Source of the DNA: Pyrinomonadaceae bacterium
GTDB lineage: Bacteria > Acidobacteriota > Blastocatellia > Pyrinomonadales > Pyrinomonadaceae
Direction: 5' to 3'
NCBI GenBank assembly: GCA_030838445.1
Contig: JAUZFQ010000087.1
Location: forward strand, 1-39,087
Length of the DNA stretch: 39,087 nucleotides
The notes under the pieces were generated by a model, which saw only the letters and a list, made by a program, of their open reading frames with translations, ran no database searches and had not been told where the DNA came from. The position numbers were made by a program, and so were the translations under genes. Shown here piece after piece: positions 1-9,645 of the stretch (positions within the stretch are counted from its first letter, which is position 1; each line of letters opens with the position of its first letter).

Positions 1-2
1 CA

Positions 3-119
3 CGCTGTATCCGTGCGTTGCGACGCGCCGTTGACTTGTTCGTGCGCTGCTACAACTCACGTCAACTGAGGAAGCGCAAGTACCCACAATACCCTTCATC
101 CCTTGCAACTTTCATTTAG
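3..119 (+). CDS. C-terminal fragment of an ORF open at the left edge, possible IS transposase remnant
   Basis: Frame 3 reads RCIRALRRAVDLFVRCYNSRQLRKRKYPQYPSSLATFI*, resembling C-termini of IS1-like transposases; too short to be certain. Confidence 0.4.
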   Translation, partial: RCIRALRRAVDLFVRCYNSRQLRKRKYPQYPSSLATFI

Positions 120-129
120 ACACTCCCAA

Positions 130-206
130 GAAATTGAGCAGTAACCGGTAAGCAGTAAGAAATGACTTTTAACTGCTCACCGCTCACTGCTCACTACTCA
201 CTACTT
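130..206. repeat. Degenerate heptamer-type repeat, imperfect inverted arrangement
   Basis: tgagcagtaaccggtaagcagtaa ... aactgctcaccgctcactgctcactactcacta; the CTCACTG/CTCACTA units recur every 7 bp. Confidence 0.6.
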
Positions 207-676
207 CTTAACGCTTCCCGCAGGCGACGGATTTGGTCGGCGTGGTCGTGCGCGTGGGCGGCGTAGACTTTGAGCCATGTGTCGGCGGTGTAGCGCGGGT
301 GTTCGGGGTGCGTGCCTTCGCGCGCCCAGTCCGCGTCGGACATGTGTGCGAGGACTTGGGCGGTCGTGGCGCGCGCGGCGCGGAAGGCGTCGAGGGCGGG
401 GGCGATGTCCCGCTCGTTGTAGTTGAGCCGCACGGCGTAGGCGTCCTGATCGTAAGCCTGAATGGCGGGGCGGTCTTCGGAGAGGATTTGGCGCAGGCGG
501 ATCGCGCCGCGCATTTCGCTGTCGGCGAGATGCTGGACGATCTCGCGCGCGCTCCACTTGCCGGGGAGGGGGCGGGCGGACAGTTGTTCGTCGGGGAACC
601 CGGCGAGGGCGCGCTGCACCTCGTCGAAGCCGGACTCGTATCGCGCGATCAGTTCGCGTCTGTCGGCGGAAGTCAT
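194..676 (-). CDS. DinB-family (DinB_2-like) protein
   Basis: 160-aa ORF with GKWSAREIVQHLADSEMRGAIRLRQIL and C-terminal HAHDHADQIRRLRE, typical of the DinB/YfiT metal-binding fold. Confidence 0.8.
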   Translation of the reverse strand: MTSADRRELIARYESGFDEVQRALAGFPDEQLSARPLPGKWSAREIVQHLADSEMRGAIRLRQILSEDRPAIQAYDQDAYAVRLNYNERDIAPALDAFRAARATTAQVLAHMSDADWAREGTHPEHPRYTADTWLKVYAAHAHDHADQIRRLREALRSSE

Positions 677-919
677 GGTCGTTTACCTCTTCTCAAAAAG
701 TTGGGCGAAACGTGGGTGCGAGAGCCGCGGGCGGCCACGCCGGAACGGCACGGTGACACGTAGCCGGGGCGCGCTGCGAGGGCTGACGGGCGGGCGGCGT
801 GCGCGCCCGCGCCGGACGAATCCGTAATCCTTATAGCCGCTGGGGAAAGCTGTTGCAAGGTCTTCGTCGTCTCGCTCCCGTCGGCGTGGGCGGGGCGCGT
901 GCGCGGGGCAACTTATTGC

Positions 920-949
920 TTGAGTTTGTAACGGTTATCCTGCTATATT
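920..949 (+). promoter_or_regulatory. Possible sigma70-like promoter for the response regulator
   Basis: TTGAGT-N18-TATATT about 85 nt upstream of the predicted start. Confidence 0.4.
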
Positions 950-1035
950 CTCAACAGTCGGAGGCGCAGTGTGCTTCCGGTATGTTGTGTTACATAGTGA
1001 TCCCACAGGTTCCTGCGCTAAAACTACAGCCCCAG

Positions 1036-1815
1036 ATGTCAACTAAACCCGCTGCCAACACTCCGCGCGCCAAAGAAGCAGAAGGCGAAGAGCCGGAATC
1101 TGTTGACCGCAAACTGGCGCTCCTCGTCATCGAAGACGACGAGAACATTTCGACCGCGATCACGGAATATTTCTCGAAAACGGGCTATAACGTGAGGAGC
1201 GCGGCCGATGGCGTAGCGGGCGTCGAGTCGGCTTTGCAGGATCACCCGGACGCGATCATCCTCGACCTGATGCTGCCGAAAATGGACGGCCTCGCCGTCT
1301 GCCGCGAACTCAGGGAGAAAGCCCCGTACATCCCGATCCTCATGTTGACCGCGAAGGACGACGTGGTGGACAAGGTGCTCGGCCTGGAGATGGGCGCGGA
1401 CGATTACATCACCAAGCCCTTCAACCTGCGCGAACTCGACGCGCGCATCAAGAGCGTGCTCCGTCGCGTGCAGGCCGCCTCACGCACCCAGAGCGGCGGC
1501 GACGAAGCGCCCATCATGCGCGGCAAACTCCGCATTGACCCGGCGAAGCGCGAAGTGACGGTTGGCGACCGACCCGTCGAACTGACCCCGAAAGAGTTTG
1601 AACTACTGCGGCTCTTCGCCTCGAACCCCGGCCGCGTGTTCCCGCGCAAGTACCTCTTGGAGAAAATCTGGGACTACTCCTACGAAGGTTACGACCGCAC
1701 CATTGACTCGCACATCAACCGCCTGCGAGCCAAGATCGAAGACAACCCGGAGAACCCGCAGATGGTCATCACCGTCTGGGGCATCGGGTACAAGTTTAGC
1801 GACGAGCAGCGGTAA
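1036..1815 (+). CDS. OmpR/PhoB-family response regulator
   Basis: Receiver domain (VIEDDENI, ILDLMLPKMDGL, MLTAKDD, ITKPFN) plus winged-helix C-terminus (ELTPKEFELLRLFASNPGRVFPRKYLLEKIWDY...TIDSHINRLRAKIE). Start moved from 799 to the internal ATG. Confidence 0.93.
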   Translation: MSTKPAANTPRAKEAEGEEPESVDRKLALLVIEDDENISTAITEYFSKTGYNVRSAADGVAGVESALQDHPDAIILDLMLPKMDGLAVCRELREKAPYIPILMLTAKDDVVDKVLGLEMGADDYITKPFNLRELDARIKSVLRRVQAASRTQSGGDEAPIMRGKLRIDPAKREVTVGDRPVELTPKEFELLRLFASNPGRVFPRKYLLEKIWDYSYEGYDRTIDSHINRLRAKIEDNPENPQMVITVWGIGYKFSDEQR

Positions 1816-2066
1816 TTTTCGCCGCCGCCCGCCGCGCTCCCGTCAGGTTCATTCCCAACGTGCTGCCGAGGCCAAACTACAGCAAGGCCGATCAGCGCGA
1901 CATCAACTAAAAATCCAACGCACGCAATCGGGTCGAAACGCACAGACGTTTCACCCGCCGCCCTCTCACCCTTCACAGATCTCTAACCCGATTGCCCACG
2001 CGAAACTCACGCGCGCGAGATTCATTACGAGTCTCGCCGAACTTCCCGAACCGAAGGTTGAAAGCC

Positions 2067-4559
2067 ATGCGCAATTTCAGTCACAAAATTTCCCGCCGCG
2101 CCCGCGTCGCCACGGCCGGCGTGTCGCTCGCCGTCGCCGCCGCACTCTTCCCGCTCGTCGCCCCGCAGGCGCAACACCCGAAAGAATCGGGCGTCAACGT
2201 GACGGGCGTCTCGACGCGCGCGCGCGGATCGGACGCGGTCGTCTCCATCGCCGCCGACGGGCCGCTCACGCGCGCCCAGACGTGGCAAGACTCGGAGGGC
2301 TTTCACATCGTCGTCTACAAGGGGCGGGGAAATTTCGGCGGCGTGCCGCGCGGGGTGAAGGTGCGGCGCGTTGGCGAGTCGCTGGAATTCGTCGTGCCGG
2401 TCAAGCCCGGCGGCAGCGTCTATGTCCAGCCGCGTTTCAACAACCTCGACCTCGTGGTCGGCGGCGGTTTGCACACGGGCGGAACGACGGCGGACGAGTC
2501 GCGCGAGAATCAGTCGGCGCAGACTTCGCGCGCCGCCGAACGCCAGCAGCAGCGTGAGGCCGAGCGCGCGGCGCGTGCGGCGGCGAAGTCGCACGCGGCG
2601 ACGGGCGAGCAGACGGAGTCAGCCGGTCAACCAAAAGAATCTATCGTCTCCGCGCGCAACGAGCGTGCGAAAACGAACTTGACGCCCGCGCTTCCGCCGC
2701 CCGCCGTGTTGAAGTTCCCGGCGACGAATGCGACGCAGACGGCGACGATCAATCAGGCGACGAACGGCGTTGCCGCCCCTAACGCGACGAACGGTGTCGC
2801 GGCCGCACAGACAGTCGTAGGGGGCGCGGCGATGAACGGGTCGGCGTCGAATCAGGCGCAGGTTGTCGCCCCGGTCGCACCTCCGCCCGCCGCGATGCAG
2901 GTGCAAATTTCTGATGCGAGCGACGGCGGTTCGATGAAGCGCATGCTCGTCGTGTTGTCGGTCTGCTTCTCGACCGGGCTGGCCGCCTTCATGTTCATCT
3001 TCCTGCGCTCGCGTCGCAAGACGGCGACGCCCGGCGCGTCGGCGGTCGTGAGCCGCGAGACGAAAGAGACGTCGGACGCGGTGGTTGAGTTCGAGGGCGA
3101 AGCCCACGCCGTTGACAAGCGCAAGGGCGAGCGCCGCAAGGAAGCGCGACGCGCCGACGAAAAGCAGACGCTCGTGCTCGCGTCGGCCGCCAACACGCAG
3201 ACGCAGGCGCTTGAGAAGCCGGAGCGCAAGTCGTCCGCGCCCGTCCACATCAACGTCCCGGCCGTGATGTTCGGCGCGTACCAGATCGAACAGGAAGTGG
3301 AGAAACTCGTCGGCGGTCAGCCGCACCGCATCGAGGTCTTGGCCTCGCGCGCGGCCGACGACCGGCGCGCCATCGAAGCCTCTCTGCTCAAAGCCCTCCA
3401 CTCGAACACGCTCGGCCAGCCGGAACGCGAGCGGGCGCGTTACGCGCTCGAAGAGTATGGCTTCGTCGCACGCCACAGCGCGGCGGTGTTGCTTGCCCCG
3501 GACGCCTACGAGCGTTCCTCTGCGGCGCGTTCGCTCGGCGCGATGCGTTCGCGCGCGTCGCTGCCGTTTTTGTTGGAAGCGCTCTACGACGGCGAGCAGA
3601 TCGTCTGCACGGAAGTCGTCAAGAGTCTCGGCGCGCTCGGACTGCCCTCGGCCATCGGCGCGCTGCTCGACATGTCGCGGCGTCACCCGGAACTGCCGCC
3701 CGCGCTGCTCGGCCGCGCGCTCAGCGCGTGCTCGGTTGATTGCCTGAATATGGAGACGGGCGAGGGCGGCGATTCGTTCGCGTATCACGAACCCGCGATT
3801 GATCCGTTCACGGGCGAGATCAGGGGACTCGAACCTGTCGCGGCCGTCGAGCAACTGCCGGAGTGGATGGAGGACGACAGCCTCGCCGACGCGCTCGAAC
3901 GTCTCGACAGCGCGGACGTGGAAGCGCGCGTCGCGGCGGCGCAGCAACTCGCGCAGTTCCAGGTGCAGCGTTCGGTGGAAGCCCTCACGTCGCTCGCCGC
4001 GAACGACCGCGACGGGGCGGTGCGCGCGGCGGCCGTCACGAGCCTCGGCAACATCGGCCACGAGTCGGTCTTCCCGTCCGTGTTGATCTCGATGGCGGAC
4101 GAGGCGCGCGAAGTGCGCGCGGCCGCAGCACGCGCCCTCTCGCGTCTCAGCTTCGACCGCGCCGACGCCTACGTGCGCGTGTTGGAAACGGCCGATGCTG
4201 TCACGCTCAGGCATCTGGCGTCGGCATGCGTCGGCGCGGGGCTGGCGAAACAGGCTTTGAGTCGTCTGGCGAGCGAGGACAGGCGGCAGGCTTATGAAGC
4301 CTTCTCGCTGCTGTCGGTGGTGGCGAAGGGCGGACAGTCCGACTTGATCCTGCGCGTGGTCGAGGAGCATCAAGACTTGAACATGCGACTGGCCGCCGCG
4401 CGCCTGCTCGGCCTGATGGGCGATGCGGAACTCGACGCGCGCCTGCGCCGCGTGGCGCTCGGCGCGAACGCGCCGGAGAAGTTGCGCACGGCCATTCTCG
4501 AAGCCATCTACCGCGGCGAGCCGCATGGGGTTGCGGGCGAGGTCGTCGGGGCGAATTGA
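2067..4559 (+). CDS. Membrane protein: signal/TM, AMIN-like extracytoplasmic domain, TM segment, cytoplasmic HEAT-repeat domain
   Basis: Hydrophobic N-terminus, beta-rich AMIN-like region, TM MLVVLSVCFSTGLAAFMFIFLRSRRK, then HEAT-like repeats (e.g. DGAVRAAAVTSLGNIGHESVFPSVLISMADEAREVRAAAARALSRL). Confidence 0.75.
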   Translation: MRNFSHKISRRARVATAGVSLAVAAALFPLVAPQAQHPKESGVNVTGVSTRARGSDAVVSIAADGPLTRAQTWQDSEGFHIVVYKGRGNFGGVPRGVKVRRVGESLEFVVPVKPGGSVYVQPRFNNLDLVVGGGLHTGGTTADESRENQSAQTSRAAERQQQREAERAARAAAKSHAATGEQTESAGQPKESIVSARNERAKTNLTPALPPPAVLKFPATNATQTATINQATNGVAAPNATNGVAAAQTVVGGAAMNGSASNQAQVVAPVAPPPAAMQVQISDASDGGSMKRMLVVLSVCFSTGLAAFMFIFLRSRRKTATPGASAVVSRETKETSDAVVEFEGEAHAVDKRKGERRKEARRADEKQTLVLASAANTQTQALEKPERKSSAPVHINVPAVMFGAYQIEQEVEKLVGGQPHRIEVLASRAADDRRAIEASLLKALHSNTLGQPERERARYALEEYGFVARHSAAVLLAPDAYERSSAARSLGAMRSRASLPFLLEALYDGEQIVCTEVVKSLGALGLPSAIGALLDMSRRHPELPPALLGRALSACSVDCLNMETGEGGDSFAYHEPAIDPFTGEIRGLEPVAAVEQLPEWMEDDSLADALERLDSADVEARVAAAQQLAQFQVQRSVEALTSLAANDRDGAVRAAAVTSLGNIGHESVFPSVLISMADEAREVRAAAARALSRLSFDRADAYVRVLETADAVTLRHLASACVGAGLAKQALSRLASEDRRQAYEAFSLLSVVAKGGQSDLILRVVEEHQDLNMRLAAARLLGLMGDAELDARLRRVALGANAPEKLRTAILEAIYRGEPHGVAGEVVGAN

Positions 4560-4648
4560 TGATGACAAGAGCGCGCCCGCTATAGCATAATGCCGCGTTA
4601 CAACTTGTCCCTGACTCGCTCGACTCTTGCCCCTGAGTGCTATAAGCA

Positions 4649-7600
4649 ATGCGTCAAAACAAACAATCGGTCTCGCTCCCCGTCAACTTCCGGCGCTGGC
4701 TCGTCGTCGCCTGCGTCGCCTGCCTCTTCGGCCTCGTCGCCGTCGCCCACTTGGAACGCGCGCGCGCGCAGCAACCCGCCGCGACGCCCGCCCAGAAGTC
4801 GCGTACCAAACGCATCACGCCCCTGCGCACGAGCGACACGACGGACGGCTCGCGCGTCACGATCACGTCCGACGCCGAACTCAACGACTACTCGGCCTAT
4901 CGTAGCGGCGACCGCTTCATCGTCGTCGTCCCGCAGGCGGAAGGCGCGGGCGCGGGCGGCGCGCGCGGGCGCGGCTTCGAGGGCGCGCAGGTCGAACGAC
5001 GCGGCAAAGATTTAGTCTACACGTTCAAACTTCAACCCGGCGCGACCGCGCGCGTCAACCAACGCTTCAACCGACTCGACGTGCAGTTCAGCGCGGGGAA
5101 AGGCGCGAACGCAAACACGGCGAACGCCAAACCGTCGCCCACGCCCACGCGGCGCACGCTGGCCGAAGAGGCTGGCATCACGAAGCCGCCCGCGAACGTC
5201 AACGCGCAGCCCACGCCCGACACGCGCCGCACGCCCGACGCGAACGCCAACGCCGCGCTCGCGACCGCAGCCACGCCTTTCACCAACGCGACGCCGAGCG
5301 TCGCTACACCCACGCCCGCGTTGACGCCGCAACCCGGCGCAACCGTCACGCCCGCGCTCACCGCGACGCCCGGCGCGGATCAACTCGCGCAGGCGCAGCA
5401 GACCGTCGCCCCGCCCACTTCGATCACGACGGGCGCGCCGTCAACCACGACACCGACCTCCGTCGGCGCGGTCGTCACGCGCAACTGGCCTTGGCTGCTC
5501 GCCGCGCTGCTCGCCGTCGGTATCGGTCTCTTCTTCGTCTCGCGTCTCGGCGGCCGCGACCGCGATCAGGGCAGGACGCTCCCGCCCTCCGGCAAGAAAC
5601 CCGTCGCCGTTAAAGAGACGAAGACGCCCGAACTGAAACCCTCCTCCGCCGCAACCACGGCCGCGACCAAGGCCACGACCACCGGGGCGACCGGCGGCGC
5701 AATCGGCGGCACGGCCACTGGCGCGACCGCCGCAACCGGAGCGACCCCTGCAACGGGCGCGACCTCCGCCACAACTAGCGCGACCGGCGCGACCACTGCC
5801 ACAACCGGAGCGACCGGAGCGAGTGCTGCCACAACCGGCGCGACCTCCGCCAGTGGTGGCGCGGCTGCTACAGGGGCGACCGCGGCGACGGCTGCGTCCC
5901 TCGCGGCTTCCGGCAAGCTGTCGAAGAAAAAGAAGAAGAAGATTGAGAAGGCGAAACGCCTCGCGGCCGAGAACGAAACGAAGTCGGGCGGCTCGAAGGC
6001 TGCCACGACGACGGGCGCGGCGACGACTGCGACGGATGCGACAACAACAACCGGCGCGTCAACCAATAGCGCGACGACAACAACCACGGACACGGGCGCA
6101 ATCATAGCGGGCGGCGCGATTGCCGCGACGGGCGCGATCATCGCCGGGGCGAGTGCTGTCGGCGGCGCGGCCGCGGAGAGCGAGGCCGCCGAGACGAAGG
6201 CCATCGAAGTGTCGGCGGCGGAAACGAAGGCCGCCGAACCGCCGGTCGCCTTCGATCCCGAACGCATCGAGAGCGAGATCAAAAAGTTACTCGCGGGCGA
6301 GAGCTACGACGAGGGCGTCATCAACGCGACGGACGAAGGCACGCGCCAACTCGTCTCGGCCGAATTGATGCAAGCCGTCGCCGGTCGCAACGCCGCGCGA
6401 CAGGAGCACGCCCGCACGGCCTTCCTCAAGCACGGCTATTTCGAGGAGGCCACGCGCTCGCTTCAATCCGCCGAAGCCCCCGGCGAACGTGCCGCCGCCG
6501 CGCGCACGCTCGGCATGCTCGGCGACCGCAACGCGACGCCGCATCTCACCGCCGCGCTCGAAGACCCCGCCGCGGACGTGCGCCGCACGTCGGTCGAGGC
6601 GTTGGCCGAACTGCGCGACCCCGCGGCCGTCGGCGCGCTCGAAGCGCTGCGCTGGCGCGAAACGTCGCGGCAAGTGCCGCGCACGCTCATCCAACGCGCC
6701 ATCGAAGCGAGCAAGGTTGAAGAGGAAGAGGCCGCCGCTGTTACCGCGTCCGAAGTTGAAGACGACACGCCGACGCTCGTCACGAACGGGAGCACGGCCG
6801 CCGCGTTGGCCGAAACGCAAAAGGCCGGAACGACCGGGGCCGAAGCGATAGCGACGACGACAAGCGAGACGTCAACGAGAAAGTCTGCGACGCAAGAGAC
6901 GTTGGCGGGCGATGCGTTGGCGGGCGAGAGGCCGACGAAAGAAGTCGAACTCGTCTACGCGAACCCGTTCGGCGGGGAAATGAATGAGTTGACTGCGGAG
7001 TCTGTGAGCGCCGACGCGGAAGAGGACGAGGCGACGGTCGAAGACTTGACGGTCGAGTCGGCATCTCTGTCCACGAAGGAGACTATCGCGCCCAAAGCTC
7101 CGGTCGCGGTTGCAGAGACCACGACGGTTGAAGAAGCGGCGACGGTCGCGGAAACGGCGTCGGTCGAAACGATCAAGGCCGACGAAGGGACGCCGTTTGC
7201 CGAAGCCGCGGGGACGAAGAATTTCGCGTTCACCGCCCCCCAGGTCGAACCCGCGCCCGCGTCGGAAGAGGCGACGGCAGAAGTTGAAACCGGGACGGTC
7301 GAGGCGTCCGTCGCTGCCGCCGAAGAGACGCCCATCGCTCCCGCAGAAGAGGCGTCCGTCACTCACGTCGAAAGCGATCTCGCCGCGACCCTCGCGGCGA
7401 AAGAAGCGAGTCTCATCGAAGCGCGGCGTCACGAAAGCGAACTGGCGGCAAGCACGGAGGCGACCGAAGTCGTCGAGTCGCCCGCCGCGTCAACTGCCGA
7501 CATCGTGCCTCCCGCCTCGTTCGACATCGTTGCCGGGGCAGACACGGCGGCGACCGAGTTGGACACCGAGACGCAGCCCGTCTATCGCTCCGACTTCGCC

Positions 7601-8626
7601 GCGGGCAGCGGTCGCCCCGCCGCGGGCGACGACGATTGGATCGATCTCGACGCCGACGAGCAGGGCGTCACGATTCAACAGATCGAACCCGCCGCGCCGC
7701 CCGCTGAACCGCTCGGCACTTTCTACGCGGAGGGCGCGGGCGAGTGGTCTGCGACGCCCGCGCCGGATGCGCCCGTATCGCGCCTCGACGAGACTGCTTC
7801 GCTGTTCGACACGTTGGAGGTCGAAGCGTTTGAGACGAACGCCATCGAACTCGCGCCGGTCGTCATAGAGTCGCCGCGCGTGGAGTCAGTTCGCAACGAA
7901 GACGCGGAGACGAAGCCGCTCACCTTCGGGCGACTCACGAAGGCCGCGGCCGAGGAAGTGCCACTGCCGCCGCGCGAAACTGAGGTGGTGAAAGCCGAGA
8001 AGGGCTTGAGTCTCGCCGACGGCTCGGACGAAGACACCTATTCGATCATCCCGAAGGGCATCCAACTGCGTCTCACGAGCGAAGACGCGAGCGAGCGCGC
8101 CGCGAGCGTCCTCGCGCTCTCGCGCCTGAACACGGACGAAGCCTTCAACCAAATCTGCGCCGCCTTCGACGACCCCGCCGAAGAGGTGCGCAACGCCGCC
8201 GCGCGCGCCATCTACGACTTGAACGAAGACCGCGCAGACTCCTTCACGCGCGCCCTGCGCGAGTCGCCCGTCGAGCGTCGCCGTCAGATCGGAGCCGCGC
8301 TCGCCGGTTCAGGTCTCGCAGAGGAGGCCATCGGCAATCTCACGGGCGAGAGCCGCGACAAGACCTACGACGCCTTCTCTTTGCTGTTCCTGATGGCGAA
8401 GGCGGGCGAGGTCGCGCCGCTCATTCGCGCCATCGAGAGCCATCACGACAACGAGGTGCGCCTCGCCGTCGTGAAACTGCTCGCGCTCTCCGGTCAGCAG
8501 GAAATCCTTCCTTCGTTCCGCCGCCTCGCCGTGCGCGGTTCGCTTCCGACCGAAGTGCGCTCGGCCGTGATGGAGGCCATCTACCAGATCAGCAGCCAGC
8601 CGAACGCGCCCACGCCGACGGCCTGA
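4649..8626 (+). CDS. Paralog of the preceding gene: AMIN-like domain, TM, long low-complexity and acidic linker, HEAT repeats
   Basis: N-terminal domain and C-terminal HEAT repeats align by eye with 2067-4559 (ESRDKTYDAFSLLFLMAKAGE versus EDRRQAYEAFSLLSVVAKGGQ); TM WPWLLAALLAVGIGLFFVSRL. Confidence 0.75.
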   Translation: MRQNKQSVSLPVNFRRWLVVACVACLFGLVAVAHLERARAQQPAATPAQKSRTKRITPLRTSDTTDGSRVTITSDAELNDYSAYRSGDRFIVVVPQAEGAGAGGARGRGFEGAQVERRGKDLVYTFKLQPGATARVNQRFNRLDVQFSAGKGANANTANAKPSPTPTRRTLAEEAGITKPPANVNAQPTPDTRRTPDANANAALATAATPFTNATPSVATPTPALTPQPGATVTPALTATPGADQLAQAQQTVAPPTSITTGAPSTTTPTSVGAVVTRNWPWLLAALLAVGIGLFFVSRLGGRDRDQGRTLPPSGKKPVAVKETKTPELKPSSAATTAATKATTTGATGGAIGGTATGATAATGATPATGATSATTSATGATTATTGATGASAATTGATSASGGAAATGATAATAASLAASGKLSKKKKKKIEKAKRLAAENETKSGGSKAATTTGAATTATDATTTTGASTNSATTTTTDTGAIIAGGAIAATGAIIAGASAVGGAAAESEAAETKAIEVSAAETKAAEPPVAFDPERIESEIKKLLAGESYDEGVINATDEGTRQLVSAELMQAVAGRNAARQEHARTAFLKHGYFEEATRSLQSAEAPGERAAAARTLGMLGDRNATPHLTAALEDPAADVRRTSVEALAELRDPAAVGALEALRWRETSRQVPRTLIQRAIEASKVEEEEAAAVTASEVEDDTPTLVTNGSTAAALAETQKAGTTGAEAIATTTSETSTRKSATQETLAGDALAGERPTKEVELVYANPFGGEMNELTAESVSADAEEDEATVEDLTVESASLSTKETIAPKAPVAVAETTTVEEAATVAETASVETIKADEGTPFAEAAGTKNFAFTAPQVEPAPASEEATAEVETGTVEASVAAAEETPIAPAEEASVTHVESDLAATLAAKEASLIEARRHESELAASTEATEVVESPAASTADIVPPASFDIVAGADTAATELDTETQPVYRSDFAAGSGRPAAGDDDWIDLDADEQGVTIQQIEPAAPPAEPLGTFYAEGAGEWSATPAPDAPVSRLDETASLFDTLEVEAFETNAIELAPVVIESPRVESVRNEDAETKPLTFGRLTKAAAEEVPLPPRETEVVKAEKGLSLADGSDEDTYSIIPKGIQLRLTSEDASERAASVLALSRLNTDEAFNQICAAFDDPAEEVRNAAARAIYDLNEDRADSFTRALRESPVERRRQIGAALAGSGLAEEAIGNLTGESRDKTYDAFSLLFLMAKAGEVAPLIRAIESHHDNEVRLAVVKLLALSGQQEILPSFRRLAVRGSLPTEVRSAVMEAIYQISSQPNAPTPTA
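5660..5915 (+). repeat. Ala/Thr/Gly low-complexity repeat (GAT/ATT-rich peptide) within the HEAT protein
   Basis: TTGATGGAIGGTATGATAATGATPATGATSATTSATGATTATTGATGASAATTGAT. Confidence 0.85.
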
Positions 8627-8665
8627 ATGAATTGAGACTGTCAACTGCGACAGCCACACATTGAC

Positions 8666-8709
8666 CGAGCGGGAGAGGCGTTAACCATGCGCCGCCCGCT
8701 CGTTTTTTT
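8666..8709 (+). terminator. Rho-independent terminator
   Basis: CGAGCGGG ... CCCGCTCG perfect 8-bp stem with inner GGCG/CGCC, followed directly by TTTTTTT. Confidence 0.85.
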
Positions 8710-8797
8710 GGCGCGAAAGCGACCGGAGCGTGCTTCGTCCTTTCGCGTCCGTCCTGAAGCACGCGCCACCACTTCCACCACACACACAAGAAAACTT

Positions 8798-9433
8798 ATG
8801 ACTAACGGAGCACCAGAAACTTACCTGATCGGGATTGACGTTTCGCACTATCAGGGCGCGGTCAACTGGCCTGAGGTGAAGGGCGCGGGCTGCGCTTTCG
8901 CTTTCGCCAAGGCGACCGAAGCAACCTCCATCGTCGATCCGGAGTTCGCGGCGAATTGGAGCGGCATGAAAAGCGCGGGACTCGTGCGCGGCGCGTATCA
9001 CTTCTTTCGCCCGGAGCAGGACGCCGTCGCGCAGGCCAACCACTTCCTGCAAGTCGTTCAACTCGAACCGGGCGATCTCCCGCCGGTCATTGACATCGAA
9101 CTGAACGACGGCGTGACGGGCGGCGCGCTCATCGCCGGAGTCGGCAACTGGATTGACACGGTTGCCGAGGCCACGGGCATGACCCCGTTGATCTACACCG
9201 CCGCTTACTTCTGGAACGAGTACATGAACGACGGGTTCGGCAAGTTCCCGCTCTGGCTCGCGCACGACACCAACGCGCCCACGCCCCAACCGCTCCCGAA
9301 CGGCTGGACGAACTGGACGTTCTGGCAATACTCGCAGAGCCTCGCCATCCCCGGCGTCCCCGGCGCGGCCGATCACAACCGCTTCAACGGCGCACAGAGC
9401 GACTTGCAAGCTCTCACCAAGCAAGCGACATGA
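8798..9433 (+). CDS. GH25 (lysozyme) family protein
   Basis: GIDVSHYQGAVNW, FAFAKATEA, GAYHFFRP, PPVIDIELNDG (catalytic DxE), WTFWQYSQS. Confidence 0.9.
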   Translation: MTNGAPETYLIGIDVSHYQGAVNWPEVKGAGCAFAFAKATEATSIVDPEFAANWSGMKSAGLVRGAYHFFRPEQDAVAQANHFLQVVQLEPGDLPPVIDIELNDGVTGGALIAGVGNWIDTVAEATGMTPLIYTAAYFWNEYMNDGFGKFPLWLAHDTNAPTPQPLPNGWTNWTFWQYSQSLAIPGVPGAADHNRFNGAQSDLQALTKQAT

Positions 9434-9611
9434 AAGGGATGAAAGGAAGGGATGAGGGATGAACGCGGAGCTGTTCTTTGTCCGTGGTCAGTGGTCAGTT
9501 GCATGTGGTTATCATCCGAGTCGCTAAAGATTGAATTGAACAACTGACTACTGACCACGGACCACGGACCACGGACAACAGACAGCCTTCCTTTCATCCT
9601 TCATCCCTTTT
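9433..9611. repeat. Nested inverted repeat built of heptamer-type units, filling the GH25-uvrB gap
   Basis: Inner arms gtccgtggtcagtggtcagttg (9480-9501) and caactgactactgaccacggac (9541-9562) pair over 22 nt with one G-T; outer arms aaagggatgaaaggaagg / ccttcctttcatccttcatcccttt differ by one 7-nt unit. Confidence 0.85.
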
Positions 9612-9645
9612 TGAGCTTGCGCCCGCGTCGGGGTATCCTACGCCT

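Noticed and set aside
2619-4649. 676-aa minus-strand ORF
   Set aside because: Arg/His-rich antisense reading of the well-supported HEAT-repeat gene; a typical high-GC shadow ORF.
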